64,000 nt of DNA from JBBROS01 sp965199595 (GCA_965199595.1 OZ241182.1:1736001-1800000); one strand, 5' to 3'; positions 46,111 to 56,392 are shown, numbered from the stretch's first letter. Made by a program: numbers and translations. Notes: generated by a model from the sequence alone, not told the origin.

Positions 46111-48417
46111 ATGGAGCAAGTCGTGTTGTCCGATTCCAGCAGTTGGCTGAGGCCGCACGGCCGCTCGGGGCTGGACGTCATGGCCGTCCGTTCAGCGGCG
46201 GCGGCCAGGCCGGTCAGCCGGTTCCTGGCGTTCGGTCTCGGTGCGCTCGCAACGGCTTGCCTGCTGCTGGGTGCGCTGATCCCGACGGATGTTTCGGTCG
46301 AGGCTTATCTTGCCGTCGTCTGTTGCGTCAGCCTCCTCCTGCTGGCCTGCAAGCCGCGGACCGGGCTGCTGCGGGGGCTGACGCTGACCATCTGCATGGT
46401 GCTGACGCTGCGCTACTTCGCCTGGCGGTTCTCGGACACGCTGGTGTATTTCGACCCGTTGAGCATGGTCGCCGGCGTCTGCCTGTTGATGGCCGAGCTC
46501 TACAGCCTGGCGATGACGTTGCTTGGCCTGTTCGCGAACGCGGTCCCCATCACCCGGACGCTCGATCCGCTGCCACTCGATGCGTCGGACCCGATGGTGG
46601 ACGTGGTGATCCCCTCCTATAACGAGGAGGCCGATCTCCTCGCGGTCACGCTCTGCGCGGCGACGCAGATCCAATACCCGGCGGGCCGGCTGCGGGTTCA
46701 TCTGCTGGACGACGGCGGCACCGATGCCAAGTGCGCGGACCGCGATCCGGTGAAGGCGCAGGCGGCGCGGGCCCGCCGGGTCACGCTGCAGGCGCTGTGC
46801 GCGAAGTTCGGCGCCACCTATCGCACGCGGCTGATCAACGACCACGCGAAGGCGGGCAACATCAACTTCGCCCTGCCGCGGCTTGAGGGTGAACTGGTGC
46901 TCATCCTGGATGCCGACCACGTGCCGACCGCGGATATCCTGGCGCGGACCGTTCCGTTCTATCGGCACGACCCCAAGCTGTTCCTGGTGCAGACGCCGCA
47001 CTTCTTCATGAACCCGGACACGATCGAGAAGAACCTCGACCTGTTCCTGAAGATGCCCGGCGAGAACGAGATGTTCCATCGTGCGATCCAGAGCGGGCTG
47101 GATTTCTGGAACGCCACGGTGTTCGTCGGCTCGGCGGCGGTGCTGCATCGCGGCCGGCTGCTGGAGGTCGGCGGCATCGCGACGAACACGATCACCGAGG
47201 ATGCGGAGACCGCCCTGGCCCTGCACGCCCGCGGCTACAACAGCGCCTGTGTGGCCCGGCCCATGGTGGCCGGCCTGGCGCCGGAAACCTTCACCGGCAT
47301 GGTGGTGCAGCGCGTGCGCTGGGCGCAGGGCATGTTGCAGATCCTGCTGCTGCAGAACCCGATCGGCCGACCTGGTCTCACGCTCCCGCAGCGGCTCGGC
47401 TACCTCAACAGCACCTTCTACTGGCTGTTTCCCTTCGCGCGCGTGGTGTTTCTCGGCGCCCCGGTGGCCTACCTGATCTTTGGGCTGAAGATCTATGCGG
47501 CGAGCGTGCCGGGAATCCTGGTGTTCGCGATCCCGCACATCCATGGATCGTTCGTATCCAGTTCCATGCTGTTCAAGCGGTTTCGCTGGCCCATGGTCTC
47601 GCACGTGTATGAGACCCTGCTGGGGATGCTGATGCTGCGGCCGCTGGTCGCGACCCTGCGCAGCCCGCGCGCGCCGGACTTCAAGGTGACGCCGAAGGGC
47701 GAGCAGCTGGACAGCGACTTCATTTCACCCCTGGTAAAGCCGTTCTACCTGATCTTCGCGGTCATCCTGGCCGCGCTGCCGATCGGGCTGGTGCGGGTGC
47801 TGGAGGATGGTGAGCATCGCTATCTGCTGTTGATCACGCTGGGCTGGGAGATCTTCAACCTCCTGGTGATGACCGCGGCACTGGGCGCCTTGTTCGAGCG
47901 CAAGCAGCGCCGCACCGCGCCGCGCCTGGACTCTGACCTGGCAGCCATTCTGACGGACGGGGTCGACGCCATGCCGGGTCGGCTGATCAACCTGTCGATC
48001 GGCGGCGCCAGCTTCGTCCCGGCGGCCGGCAGCCAGTGGGCGCCGAGCCGGGGCAAGCGCCTGAGCCTGCGCGTCACTGCGCCGCACGAGGCTGAGCCTG
48101 TGCAGCTTGCGGTCGAGGTGCGGTCGCATCGGAACGGGTCCGAGGGCCTGTTCTTTGCCGAGAGCGAGGCGGAGTTCCGCAAGATCGTCTCGCTGGTGCA
48201 TGGCGATAGCGGCCGATGGGTCTCGTTGTGGGAGCGGGAGTCGCGGAGCAGCGGCGCGTTCGCGGCCTTCCTGATGATGACCAGGACCGGCCTGCGCGCC
48301 CTTGGAGCGCACATCCCGTTTTTGTTTCGTCAGCTGTTCAACCAGTTGGCGGCCCTGCGTGGCTTGCCGCGGGACACCAACCTTCTGGAGAGTGCCGATA
48401 CCCCTTCCAACTCATAA
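46111..48417 (+). CDS. bcsA: Cellulose synthase catalytic subunit (BcsA, with PilZ)
   Basis: A 768-residue family-2 glycosyltransferase that polymerises UDP-glucose at the inner membrane. Catalytic residues in order: VVIPSYNEE (about 165-173), LLDDGG (Asp200/201), DADH (267-270), TED (362-364) and QRVRW (400-404). Several membrane helices lie before and after. The PilZ domain near the C-terminus has RTAPR (601-605) and NLSIGG (627-632), so it should bind c-di-GMP and be activated by it. The start ATG 46111 is tentative; an ATG at 46180 is also possible. It is the first gene of the bcs operon and overlaps bcsB. Confidence 0.93.
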   Translation: MEQVVLSDSSSWLRPHGRSGLDVMAVRSAAAARPVSRFLAFGLGALATACLLLGALIPTDVSVEAYLAVVCCVSLLLLACKPRTGLLRGLTLTICMVLTLRYFAWRFSDTLVYFDPLSMVAGVCLLMAELYSLAMTLLGLFANAVPITRTLDPLPLDASDPMVDVVIPSYNEEADLLAVTLCAATQIQYPAGRLRVHLLDDGGTDAKCADRDPVKAQAARARRVTLQALCAKFGATYRTRLINDHAKAGNINFALPRLEGELVLILDADHVPTADILARTVPFYRHDPKLFLVQTPHFFMNPDTIEKNLDLFLKMPGENEMFHRAIQSGLDFWNATVFVGSAAVLHRGRLLEVGGIATNTITEDAETALALHARGYNSACVARPMVAGLAPETFTGMVVQRVRWAQGMLQILLLQNPIGRPGLTLPQRLGYLNSTFYWLFPFARVVFLGAPVAYLIFGLKIYAASVPGILVFAIPHIHGSFVSSSMLFKRFRWPMVSHVYETLLGMLMLRPLVATLRSPRAPDFKVTPKGEQLDSDFISPLVKPFYLIFAVILAALPIGLVRVLEDGEHRYLLLITLGWEIFNLLVMTAALGALFERKQRRTAPRLDSDLAAILTDGVDAMPGRLINLSIGGASFVPAAGSQWAPSRGKRLSLRVTAPHEAEPVQLAVEVRSHRNGSEGLFFAESEAEFRKIVSLVHGDSGRWVSLWERESRSSGAFAAFLMMTRTGLRALGAHIPFLFRQLFNQLAALRGLPRDTNLLESADTPSNS

Positions 48418-50806
48418 TCCCATCCCCGGGCGGCCGCGGGCCGGTTTGCGCCAGTTCCGGGTGGCGGCAACGCTGGGGGTGTCGCTGCTGGCCATGGCCT
48501 CGGTGCCTACCCCTGCCTGCGCGGCTGACCCGGTTGCAACGTTGTCGGCGCCGGGCCCTGCGCGGCTGGCCATGGAATGGACGGAGCGTTTGGCTGACCT
48601 CAATCCGGTGCCGGGTCCGATCACGCTGCGGGGGGACCGCGGCGAGTTCGAGCTGTTCTTCAACGTGTCGGCGCGGATCGACCCGGTTGGCGGCCGGCTG
48701 CACCTGGAGCTGTCGAACTCCCAGGCCCTGCTGCCGGGACGGTCCCAGCTTGTGGTACGGCTGAACGATGTGGTGGTCGCGCAGGTTGCCCTGAAGCCGG
48801 ATGCGCCGTTGTCCAGCCTGGATATCGATCTGCCGGTGGAGTTGGTGCGGGGTGGCGCCAACCGGCTGAACTTCGTCGCGGCCCAGCATTACACCAATGA
48901 ATGCGAGTACCCCGCTGCAGCTGAGTTGTGGTCGCAGATCGACACGACCCGCTCTCGCCTGTCGTTCAGGGGCCGGCCGTTGGATACCGCTCCTGTGCTC
49001 TCTGACCTGCAGGACCTGATCGGCCCGGGCTTCTTCGGCGGCCGCGACTTCACGGTCATGACGCCCGGCGCCGACGGGGCGCTGCCCGACGCCGCGATCG
49101 CGACCGGCGGGATCCTGGCACAGGCGTTGGCGCTGCGCCTGCGCTACCAGCCGGCTGTGCTCGCGTTCGCCGATGCGCGCAGCGACGGGGGCACCGGGCC
49201 CGGGCTTCACCTCGCCCTCCCGCCCACCGCCATTCCGGCATCCCGCTTGCCTGCAGGCGCCTCCACCGTCCGCGGCGCGGCGGACATCGTGCTGTTCGGA
49301 ACGCTGGATGCGCTGCGGCCGATGCTGGGCTCGGACATCGCGGCCGCGGTCACGGGCGGCTTCATCGGCATCTATGCCCTGCCGAGCGATGCCAGCCGCC
49401 TGGTGGTGGTGGTCTCGGGCCGGGACGAGGCCGAGCTGGCGCGGGCGGCGGCGGCGTTCGGCATCACCAGCTTCCCGTTCGTGGACGCGCCGCAGCAGAC
49501 GGTGGACGACCTGGTCGCTCGGCCGCGGGACAGCTTCTTCAGCACCAACGCCGTGAAGGAAGGCGCCAAGACCACCTTTGCCGAAATGGGGCTCAAGACA
49601 GCCACCATACGGGGAGTCGCTGGCCGCGTCGGCATGGATGCTGTGCTGCCGCCCGATCTTTACGTTGCGGACAGCTCTGAGGTGGAGCTTTCGCTCGACT
49701 ACGCCTATGGCGCCGGGCTGCGGTCGGACTCCGTGATGAACATGTTCATCAACGGGGAGTTCCAGCAGGCGATCGCGCTCCCGGACCGCGATGGCGCCGT
49801 GCTCCGACGCTACAGCGTGCGCGTGCCGGCCCGGAAGCTGCTGCCGGGCAAGAACCGCATCGAGTTCGAGGCGGTGATGACGCCGCTGATCTCCGGGGCC
49901 TGCGTGGTCTCGGAGACGCGGAACATGATCCTCACGCTCTCGGACACCTCCACCATAGCGCTGACCCAGGGCTCCCACTACGCCGCGCAGCCGGACCTGC
50001 ACCTGTTCGCCGCCACAGGCTTCCCCTACGCCGGCAGCCCGGGCTTCGACATGGCTGTTGCGGCGCGCGACCCGGCCACCGTCACCGCGGCATGGATGCT
50101 TTCGGCGCGCCTGGCCCAGGTCGCGGGCCGGGTGCTGACCGAGGCGAATTTCGTGGTCGGCGCGCCCGCAGCCGGGCGGCACGCGATCCTGGTCGGCGCA
50201 GCGCCGGACCTGCCGCCCGCAATGGCCGCCGCGCTGCCGGTCCAGCTGGGGCCGAAGGGCTCGCTCCCCTATGCGAGTTCTGCCCCGGCGCCGGACGCAG
50301 CGCTCTCCAACTGGCAGATGGTGTCTGGTCTGCTCGGCTTGACGCAGGCGAGTGCCGCAAGGCCTCCGTCGGCCCCGCCATCGCGGCTGGGGGGCAGCGG
50401 TCCGCTGGGCCGCAATGGGCTGGTGATGGCCGCACAAGCCCCCGGCGGCGGGAGCTTCACCTTGACAGCGGTGACTGCTGCCACGCCGGAAGCCCTGCGC
50501 GCCGCGGTTGTCGCTCTGGTTCGGCCGCAGGTTTGGCCGGGCATGGAGAACGATGTCGCGGTGTGGCGCCCGGCCGCGGCCGGGAGCGATGTGCCGCCGG
50601 CCATGAACACCGAGCGGGTCGGGCCGACCTATCACTTGGGCTCGTTCCGATCACTGGGGGCTCTGCGGTATCTGGTGGGCGAATATCCCTGGGTCTGGAT
50701 CGGCGCGCTGGCGGCTTCGGTGCTGCTGCTGGTTGGCACGTTGCGGCTGTTCCTCGTGGTGCGGATGCGCCGGGTTCATCCCAGCAGCACGGAGGGTGTT
50801 TCGTAA
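48392..50806 (+). CDS. bcsB: Cellulose synthase periplasmic subunit (BcsB)
   Basis: An 804-residue BcsB: signal peptide (hydrophobic core VAATLGVSLLAMASVPTPACA), carbohydrate-binding and flavodoxin-like domains, and one C-terminal membrane anchor (WVWIGALAASVLLLVGTLRLFLVV) that docks to BcsA. FELFFNVSARIDPVGGRLHLELSNSQALLPGRS and RSDSVMNMFINGEF are typical. The start is taken as GTG 48392, which overlaps the bcsA end by 26 bases and gives a full signal; no ATG lies upstream of the signal core in this frame that is not deep in bcsA. Confidence 0.88.
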   Translation: MPIPLPTHNPIPGRPRAGLRQFRVAATLGVSLLAMASVPTPACAADPVATLSAPGPARLAMEWTERLADLNPVPGPITLRGDRGEFELFFNVSARIDPVGGRLHLELSNSQALLPGRSQLVVRLNDVVVAQVALKPDAPLSSLDIDLPVELVRGGANRLNFVAAQHYTNECEYPAAAELWSQIDTTRSRLSFRGRPLDTAPVLSDLQDLIGPGFFGGRDFTVMTPGADGALPDAAIATGGILAQALALRLRYQPAVLAFADARSDGGTGPGLHLALPPTAIPASRLPAGASTVRGAADIVLFGTLDALRPMLGSDIAAAVTGGFIGIYALPSDASRLVVVVSGRDEAELARAAAAFGITSFPFVDAPQQTVDDLVARPRDSFFSTNAVKEGAKTTFAEMGLKTATIRGVAGRVGMDAVLPPDLYVADSSEVELSLDYAYGAGLRSDSVMNMFINGEFQQAIALPDRDGAVLRRYSVRVPARKLLPGKNRIEFEAVMTPLISGACVVSETRNMILTLSDTSTIALTQGSHYAAQPDLHLFAATGFPYAGSPGFDMAVAARDPATVTAAWMLSARLAQVAGRVLTEANFVVGAPAAGRHAILVGAAPDLPPAMAAALPVQLGPKGSLPYASSAPAPDAALSNWQMVSGLLGLTQASAARPPSAPPSRLGGSGPLGRNGLVMAAQAPGGGSFTLTAVTAATPEALRAAVVALVRPQVWPGMENDVAVWRPAAAGSDVPPAMNTERVGPTYHLGSFRSLGALRYLVGEYPWVWIGALAASVLLLVGTLRLFLVVRMRRVHPSSTEGVS

Positions 50807-50840
50807 TGGCACCCGCGGGACGGGTATCGTGGTCCTCAAC

Positions 50841-53800
50841 ATGAGGCCAGGCTTCACACGGGTCTGGCTGGCTGGCGTGCTGCTGGCAGCGGTGCCGGCG
50901 GGGACGCGCGCGGCCGACGTCGTGCAGGCGCCGCAGCGCAACGTGACGGCCGAGACGCTGCCGCAGGGTGCGGCACCAGCGCCCGGCATGCCGGATGAGC
51001 GGCCGCTCTGGCGCCTGTTGTCCACCGGGGAGGACGCGGCCCTGCAGCAGCGGATCGCCCGGTTGCGGAGCGCCTACCCGGACTGGCAGCCGCCACCCCG
51101 CCTGCTGGCGCTGCTGGACCGGCGCGGCGACGAAATCGCTTTGACCGAAGCAAAGACCCGGCGCGACTGGGCCGGCGTGCGTCGGCTGGCTGTGGCGCAG
51201 CCGGATCTGGCCAGCTGCACCCGTCCGGATGAGGCGGCCATCGTCGCTGCCGCGCCAGGTGCGCCGTCCAGCCTGGCGGCGATCTATGCGAGTTGCACGA
51301 ACGATGCCGCGCGGGCGGCCCTGCTGGGTGCGGTGCTGGACCGGTTCGGGCTCGCCGCCGCAGCCCCGGTCCTGGGAGGGAGGGAGGACAACCAGGTCCC
51401 GCCCGCCATCCAGGCTCGTCTGGCGGCTGCCCGCACCGACCAGGCGTTCCAGCGCCTTGGCCGGGCGCTGGCCGAGGGTTCGCCGGACAGTCTGGTGCAG
51501 GGCGCCGCACTGCGCGCAGCCATCGAGGCGCGGCAGGATGGCGCCACCGCCAGCGCCCTGGGCTGGGCCGCGCTCAAGGCCGGCAACCCGCGTGGGGCGC
51601 TCACCTGGTTCGAACTCGGCCGGAGCCTTGACCCGGCACAGCCGGCCGCCGGGCTGGGGCGCGCCTATACCGCGCTGGGTGAGGCGGATGCCGCGCGCGC
51701 GGCCCTGGCCGCGGCACCGGGCCCGGAGAGCGCCGCCTTGTCGGCAGAGATCGACCGGGCGCTAATCGACCAGGACTATCGGCGCGGCGCCTATCAGGAG
51801 GTCGTCGCGCGCGCGGCATCCTTGGCAGACCCGCCGATCCTGCTGGGGTGGAGCCTGTTCCGGCTGGCTCGCTTCAACGACGCGGCTGCCGCGTTTGAGC
51901 GCCGGTATCGCGCGCACCGGGAACGGGCCGCGGCCGAGGGCCTGCTCGCCAGCCTGATGAAGGCCGGCAGGCCCGCAGCGGCGGAGTCGGCCGCGGCGCG
52001 CCTGGGGGGTGCGGTGCGGGTGGCCTGGCAGGCGGATGGCCGCATCCGCGGTGACGATGCCGGCCTGCTGGCCCTCCAACCGCTGCGCGCCGCGCTGGCC
52101 CGGCACGACGATGCCGCCGCCGCAACACTCGGCGCCGGGCTGGAGGCCAGCATGGTGGCGCGGCAGGAGTATGGGCTGCTGACGGCGCTGGGCTGGGCCG
52201 CCTTTGCGCGCGACGATTTCACGGCCGCGGCGCATTGGTTCGCGCTCGGCGCTGGCGCACCCACACCGGCCGGACGCGACGATGCCGACTATGGCGCGGT
52301 GCTGACCCGATACCGGCAGGGCGATGCAGCGGGCGCGGAAGCGGCAGCGGCAGCCCACGCGCAGGAGGGCCGCTGGGGCAAGCTGCGTCTGGATGCGCTG
52401 ATGCTGCGCGCCAACCTGTTGAACGAGGCAAGTCCCGATGACCCGGCCGCCGCCGAAGCCGCGCGGACTGCGCTTCGTCTCGACCCTGATCGCCGAGATG
52501 CCGCCATGCTGCTGGCCTGGGGGGACGTGCGGGCCGGCCGCTCCGCCGAGGCGGCTGCCATCTTCGAACGGCTGTATCGGGCTCAGCCCGATGCGGCCGC
52601 GGCGTCCGGCCTGGTCAACGCCCCGGCCGCGCCGGAAACGTTGCAGGCGTTGATCGCAGCCCAGGGCGGCCCGCTGATCGCGGCGGTGCAGCGCAGGTCG
52701 GCGCAGGATGCCTTTGGGCGCAAGGCGTTCCTGGCCGCCGCCCGGATCGACCCGGGGCTGAGCCCGGCGCTCGTCAACATCAATGCACCGCAGTTCGGGC
52801 TGAGCACGACCTATCGCGACAAGAGCGGCGGGTCGGGGACCAGCCGGCTCAGCTCCCTTGCGCAGGATGTCACGGCCAGCCTGGTGGATGGGGTGGACCG
52901 CTACACCATCCGGCTGCATGTGCTGGAGCTGAATGCCGGGTCCGCCGTGCCAGCGCCCGCGAGTGCTGTGGCGCGCATGACGACGCGGCTCACGGGTGTG
53001 GAGCCGGTGGCGAGTTGGGAGCGTCAGGCGATGGCGTTGCCGTTGCTCTCGCCTTTCGCCGAGATCGGCCTGACGCCGCTGAACGGCGTGGTGGGGCCGA
53101 CGGTGCAGGGGCTGGCGGGCGTTGGGCTGCAGGCCGGGCCTGGCAATGTGCGGGGCGTGGCATACCGTCAGTCGGTCACGGAATCGATCCTGTCGTTCAC
53201 GGGCGTGACGGACCCGCGCAGCGGACGCCGCATCGGCCGGGTGACGGAAACGGGTGCGCGGATCGAGGGCTATGTGCAGCTGGCGCCGCGCTGGGGGGTG
53301 TATGGGCAGACATCATTGGGGCTGCGCGACGGCGTGGGCGTGCGCTCCAACCTGCATGCCGCCAGTGCTGCCAGCCTGTCCTACGACCTGCATCCGGCAG
53401 CGTTGGACTATCTGACGGTCGGACCGTCCTACCAGTATTCGGCGTTCCAGCGGGATCTCAGCGGCTTCACGCCGGGGCAGGGGGGTTATTACAGCCCAGC
53501 CTGGTCCCAGACGCTGGGCGGGGTGGTGCGGCTGCAGACGAAGGAGGCGGCGGACGCGATGCTGCGCGCCGCCGTGTTCACGGGGTATCAGCTCGCACGG
53601 TCCGATGGCGCCGCCACTGGCGGCGGGAGGCGGGCGGCACCCAGCCGGCAGGATGGGTTCAACGCGACGGGCGAGGTGCTGGCGGCCTATCGCCTGTCGG
53701 AGCGTTGGGTGGCTGGCGGCATGGTGCGGTTCCAGGTGAGCCCGCAGTACACCGACCTCTATGCCGGCCTGGCGCTGACCTACAGCCTGGGCGACCGCGC

Positions 53801-53843
53801 CAAGCTGCTCAGCGCGGACCTGCCGCGGTTCGACGTGCGGTGA
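50841..53843 (+). CDS. bcsC: Cellulose export protein, BcsC-like (TPR plus outer-membrane barrel)
   Basis: A 1000-residue protein: signal peptide (VWLAGVLLAAVPAGTRAA), a long alpha-helical TPR region (about 50-640, many A-x-x-A-L and W-x-x-A repeats), then the BcsC C-terminal domain (about 690-1000) with SPFAEIGLTPLNG, GVYGQTSLGL and FTPGQGGYYSPAWSQTLGGVVRL, a predicted outer-membrane barrel through which the glucan leaves. It is shorter than many BcsC proteins (1100-1300). It starts 34 bases after bcsB. Its 3' end overlaps the oppositely oriented bcsZ by 35 bases. Confidence 0.88.
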   Translation: MRPGFTRVWLAGVLLAAVPAGTRAADVVQAPQRNVTAETLPQGAAPAPGMPDERPLWRLLSTGEDAALQQRIARLRSAYPDWQPPPRLLALLDRRGDEIALTEAKTRRDWAGVRRLAVAQPDLASCTRPDEAAIVAAAPGAPSSLAAIYASCTNDAARAALLGAVLDRFGLAAAAPVLGGREDNQVPPAIQARLAAARTDQAFQRLGRALAEGSPDSLVQGAALRAAIEARQDGATASALGWAALKAGNPRGALTWFELGRSLDPAQPAAGLGRAYTALGEADAARAALAAAPGPESAALSAEIDRALIDQDYRRGAYQEVVARAASLADPPILLGWSLFRLARFNDAAAAFERRYRAHRERAAAEGLLASLMKAGRPAAAESAAARLGGAVRVAWQADGRIRGDDAGLLALQPLRAALARHDDAAAATLGAGLEASMVARQEYGLLTALGWAAFARDDFTAAAHWFALGAGAPTPAGRDDADYGAVLTRYRQGDAAGAEAAAAAHAQEGRWGKLRLDALMLRANLLNEASPDDPAAAEAARTALRLDPDRRDAAMLLAWGDVRAGRSAEAAAIFERLYRAQPDAAAASGLVNAPAAPETLQALIAAQGGPLIAAVQRRSAQDAFGRKAFLAAARIDPGLSPALVNINAPQFGLSTTYRDKSGGSGTSRLSSLAQDVTASLVDGVDRYTIRLHVLELNAGSAVPAPASAVARMTTRLTGVEPVASWERQAMALPLLSPFAEIGLTPLNGVVGPTVQGLAGVGLQAGPGNVRGVAYRQSVTESILSFTGVTDPRSGRRIGRVTETGARIEGYVQLAPRWGVYGQTSLGLRDGVGVRSNLHAASAASLSYDLHPAALDYLTVGPSYQYSAFQRDLSGFTPGQGGYYSPAWSQTLGGVVRLQTKEAADAMLRAAVFTGYQLARSDGAATGGGRRAAPSRQDGFNATGEVLAAYRLSERWVAGGMVRFQVSPQYTDLYAGLALTYSLGDRAKLLSADLPRFDVR

Positions 53844-54867
53844 TCTCGCGGCGGGCGACGCGGGCGAGCAGGCACAGGGCGGCGGTATAATAATCCATAT
53901 CGGGCGCGGTGCCGGGGATGGGTGCATCCTCGCCGGCCGCCAGCTGCATCGCCGCCGCCATGCCAGGCCCGGCGGCATATCCGGCTGCGGCGCCGGATTG
54001 CAGGTCCACCCAGGCGGGCGGCGGGCTGCCATGCCGCCACCAGCTGGCCACCGACCCGAGCACCGGCGAGTCGATGCCCGCCCAGGCGAGATACAGGGGC
54101 ACGCGCACCGCGTCGTAGCCGAACTGCGGCTTCTGGTCCGGCGCGAGGGCGACGCTGCCGTCCGGCGCCACCAGCGCCCAGTCCGGCGGCAGCTGCCACG
54201 CTCCGAAGCGCGCACGGCCCAGCAGCGTGATGCCGTCTTCCCGCAGCCGGGCCCAGGCCGGGTCCGGCAGCAGGTGGGCGAGTTCATCGAGGGCGAAGAA
54301 GGCGTAGTAGGACGGGTTGACGATCAGCCCCTCCGCGCGGCTGAAGCCGTCCGCGCCGGGCGCCAGCAGCGTCAGGCCGCCCAGAGGCCGCACCAGCAAT
54401 GCCAGGACGCTACGCGCGATGGCGGTGGCGCGGGCGCGCAGCTCGGGGCGGTTCCAGCGCTGGGCGGCGCGGACCAGGGCAGCGGCGATGAACAGGTCGC
54501 CGTCGGTGGCGTTGTTCGGGTCGTTGGTCTTGTTGGCGGCCCGGGGTTGGTAGCGCCAGATGTGCAGCGCGTCGTTCGGCCGGGCCAGGGTGCGGCGGGT
54601 CCAGGTGTCGATGCGTTCGAAGGCTTCGCGGTCGCCGAAGGTGGTGGCGAACAGCATGCCCCAGCCCTGGCCCTCGGTATGGGAGGCGTCGGCGTTGCCG
54701 GTGTCGGTCACGCGGCCATCGGCGGTGAGGAAGCGGGCCTTGAAGGCGCCCCAGCTGGCGTCGTCGTCATCCACGCTGTCCGCCATGGCATCGCTGGCCC
54801 GGCCGAGAGTTGCGGCGGCCGGGCCAATCAGCAGGGTGCGGCGGCGGAACGGCATTGACCCCAGCAT
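53809..54867 (-). CDS. bcsZ: Periplasmic endoglucanase (BcsZ, GH8)
   Basis: A 352-residue glycoside hydrolase family 8 cellulase associated with cellulose synthesis. Signal MPFRRRTLLIGPAAATLGRA (Tat-like). Catalytic acid Glu65 lies in SHTEGQGWGM; the NATDGDLF block (Asp122, Asp124) carries the substrate/base aspartates. PSYYAFFALDEL and QFGYDAVRVPLYLAW are typical. It trims glucan during export. Unlike the usual order, it is on the opposite strand, tail to tail with the bcsC-like gene. Start ATG 54867 has GGGG 9 bases upstream; ATG 54855 is an alternative. Confidence 0.9.
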   Translation of the reverse strand: MLGSMPFRRRTLLIGPAAATLGRASDAMADSVDDDDASWGAFKARFLTADGRVTDTGNADASHTEGQGWGMLFATTFGDREAFERIDTWTRRTLARPNDALHIWRYQPRAANKTNDPNNATDGDLFIAAALVRAAQRWNRPELRARATAIARSVLALLVRPLGGLTLLAPGADGFSRAEGLIVNPSYYAFFALDELAHLLPDPAWARLREDGITLLGRARFGAWQLPPDWALVAPDGSVALAPDQKPQFGYDAVRVPLYLAWAGIDSPVLGSVASWWRHGSPPPAWVDLQSGAAAGYAAGPGMAAAMQLAAGEDAPIPGTAPDMDYYTAALCLLARVARREITARRTAAGPR

Positions 54868-55476
54868 GATACGACCCCGAAGTGCGGCGACCCTCGCCGG
54901 CACGCCTGGCCATGATGCTGCAGTTTGCCGGACCTGTCAGCCGGCTCCAAATCCTCATGCGGCGATCCAGCGTCGGGGCCGGTTGCGACACGAGGTGTTC
55001 GGCGACGGGCGGCAGCGGGTTTCGGGCGGCGCTGACGATCCCGCAGACGCTGCCGAGGCTCGGCCAGCGTTCTGTGACCAAGCAGGCACGCCGCCGGCCC
55101 AAGTCGAGGGCACCATCACCGATGAGGTGCGGCGCGCCCGGGCACGTCTGCCGACCGGTGCGGGCCAGACGAATTGTTCGTAATGTGGCGAGGAGATCCC
55201 GGAGGCAAGGCGGCGTGCGGTGCCCGGGACGCGAAGCTGCGTCGTCTGTCAGTCCGCGCGCGATCAGCGCCCTGCGAGCATCGGGTTCAACCGGCGGGGC
55301 AGCAAGGACAGCCAGCTGAAGTGAGCACGATGCCCGAAGCCGTGTTCCGGCAGCGTGGAAGGCCGGGCTGTAAGGGGCGTGTGGTTCGCCTGCCGCCGGC
55401 AGCGCCGCCAAATTCGCGTGGCCCGGCCGTGGAAGCGGGTTAGATAGCCGGACCCGCGACCACGCCACCCCAGCCA
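54868..55476. other. 609-base gap without a recognisable gene
   Basis: Between bcsZ and the DUF4239 gene several frames are open on both strands, but none shows a family motif, plausible codon pattern, signal peptide or ribosome site. The stretch is unusually long for this compact genome and could be a decayed gene or a long leader. No strong hairpin or repeat was seen. Confidence 0.5.
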
Positions 55477-56259
55477 ATGGATTGCAGACCCATGCCGATC
55501 ATGTTCTGGCCCGTTCCGGTCATTGCCATCGTCTTTGTGCTGGCCGGGCTGGCGGTGATGGCGCTGGTCGCGGTGCTGTCCATCCGGTTCTCCCCCTGCC
55601 GCGGGAATGCCGTGGCCCAAGGGATCGCCTACGAAACGGCCAAGCTGGTGGGCGGTCTGGTCGGCCTCGTGCTGATCTTCACCCTGACGCAGGGCATGAA
55701 CTACTACCGCGAGGCGGAGGTCGCGGTCTCGAAGGAGGCGGGCGACTTCCTGCAGCTCGACCACTCGCTCGCAGGGATCTCGCCGGCGGCCGGGGCGCCG
55801 GCGCGGCTGCGGCTGCAGGACTACCTGCGTTCCGTCATCGAGCAGGAGTGGCCGGCGATGCGGCACTTCGAAGACAGCCAGGCGACGGACCTGCTGCTGG
55901 AGAAGCTGCAGGCGGCGGTGAACACGGTGTTCGCCACCGACCCCTCCGGCGCCACGCTGCTGAGCGTGCAGCGGAACCTCAACGATCTGGAGGATGACCG
56001 CACCCGGCGGCTGGGCGCGGCCGACAGCAGCCTTCCGGTTCCGCTGTGGGGGACGATCGGGGCGCTGTTCGCGCTGCTGGCTGCCTCGCTGTTCTTCCTG
56101 GACCCGGCCGGTTTCCCGTTCCGCAGCTTTGCACTCTATGTCGCCTGCCTCACCCTCGTCTCGGCGTTGCTGTTCGTGGTGGACGGCCCGTATCGCGGGG
56201 AGTTCAGCGTAAGCCCGCAGCTTCTGGTCCGCAGCCTCAACCGCATGGCGGCGACCTAA
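55477..56259 (+). CDS. DUF4239 (bestrophin-like) membrane protein
   Basis: A 260-residue protein with two N-terminal membrane segments (about 7-35 and 54-72) and two C-terminal ones (about 190-207 and 213-235) around a soluble helical part with RLQDYLRSVIEQEWPAMRHFEDSQ. This is the DUF4239 layout, sometimes called bestrophin-like; an ion-channel role is possible but unproven. ATG 55492 is an alternative start. It lies between bcsZ and the diguanylate cyclase. Confidence 0.75.
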   Translation: MDCRPMPIMFWPVPVIAIVFVLAGLAVMALVAVLSIRFSPCRGNAVAQGIAYETAKLVGGLVGLVLIFTLTQGMNYYREAEVAVSKEAGDFLQLDHSLAGISPAAGAPARLRLQDYLRSVIEQEWPAMRHFEDSQATDLLLEKLQAAVNTVFATDPSGATLLSVQRNLNDLEDDRTRRLGAADSSLPVPLWGTIGALFALLAASLFFLDPAGFPFRSFALYVACLTLVSALLFVVDGPYRGEFSVSPQLLVRSLNRMAAT

Positions 56260-56261
56260 GC

Positions 56262-56310
56262 AGACGCATCATCTTTTCGCAGGATGCAAGGGCGTTCCGC
56301 GAGATGATGC
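56262..56310 (+). repeat. Palindromic ~50-bp element, copy A
   Basis: A 49-base imperfect palindrome with outer arms GCATCATC/GATGATGC and inner arms TCGCAGGA/TTCCGCGA. It lies between the DUF4239 stop and the cyclase gene. An inverted, near-identical copy sits right after the cyclase stop (57581-57631). Aligned, the two differ at about 6 positions and one 2-base indel. It resembles a REP-like or miniature inverted element. Confidence 0.75.
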
Positions 56311-56392
56311 TCAGGCGGGACCGGTGGGCGGCAGCGCCGCGCCATGGATGCCGTTCTTGCGCCGCCTGCAAGGTGCATCGATAACTTGGCTG

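Noticed and set aside
48302..48391. A longer bcsB beginning at 48302.
   Set aside because: It would overlap bcsA by more than 110 bases and put cysteine-rich non-family residues before the signal peptide.
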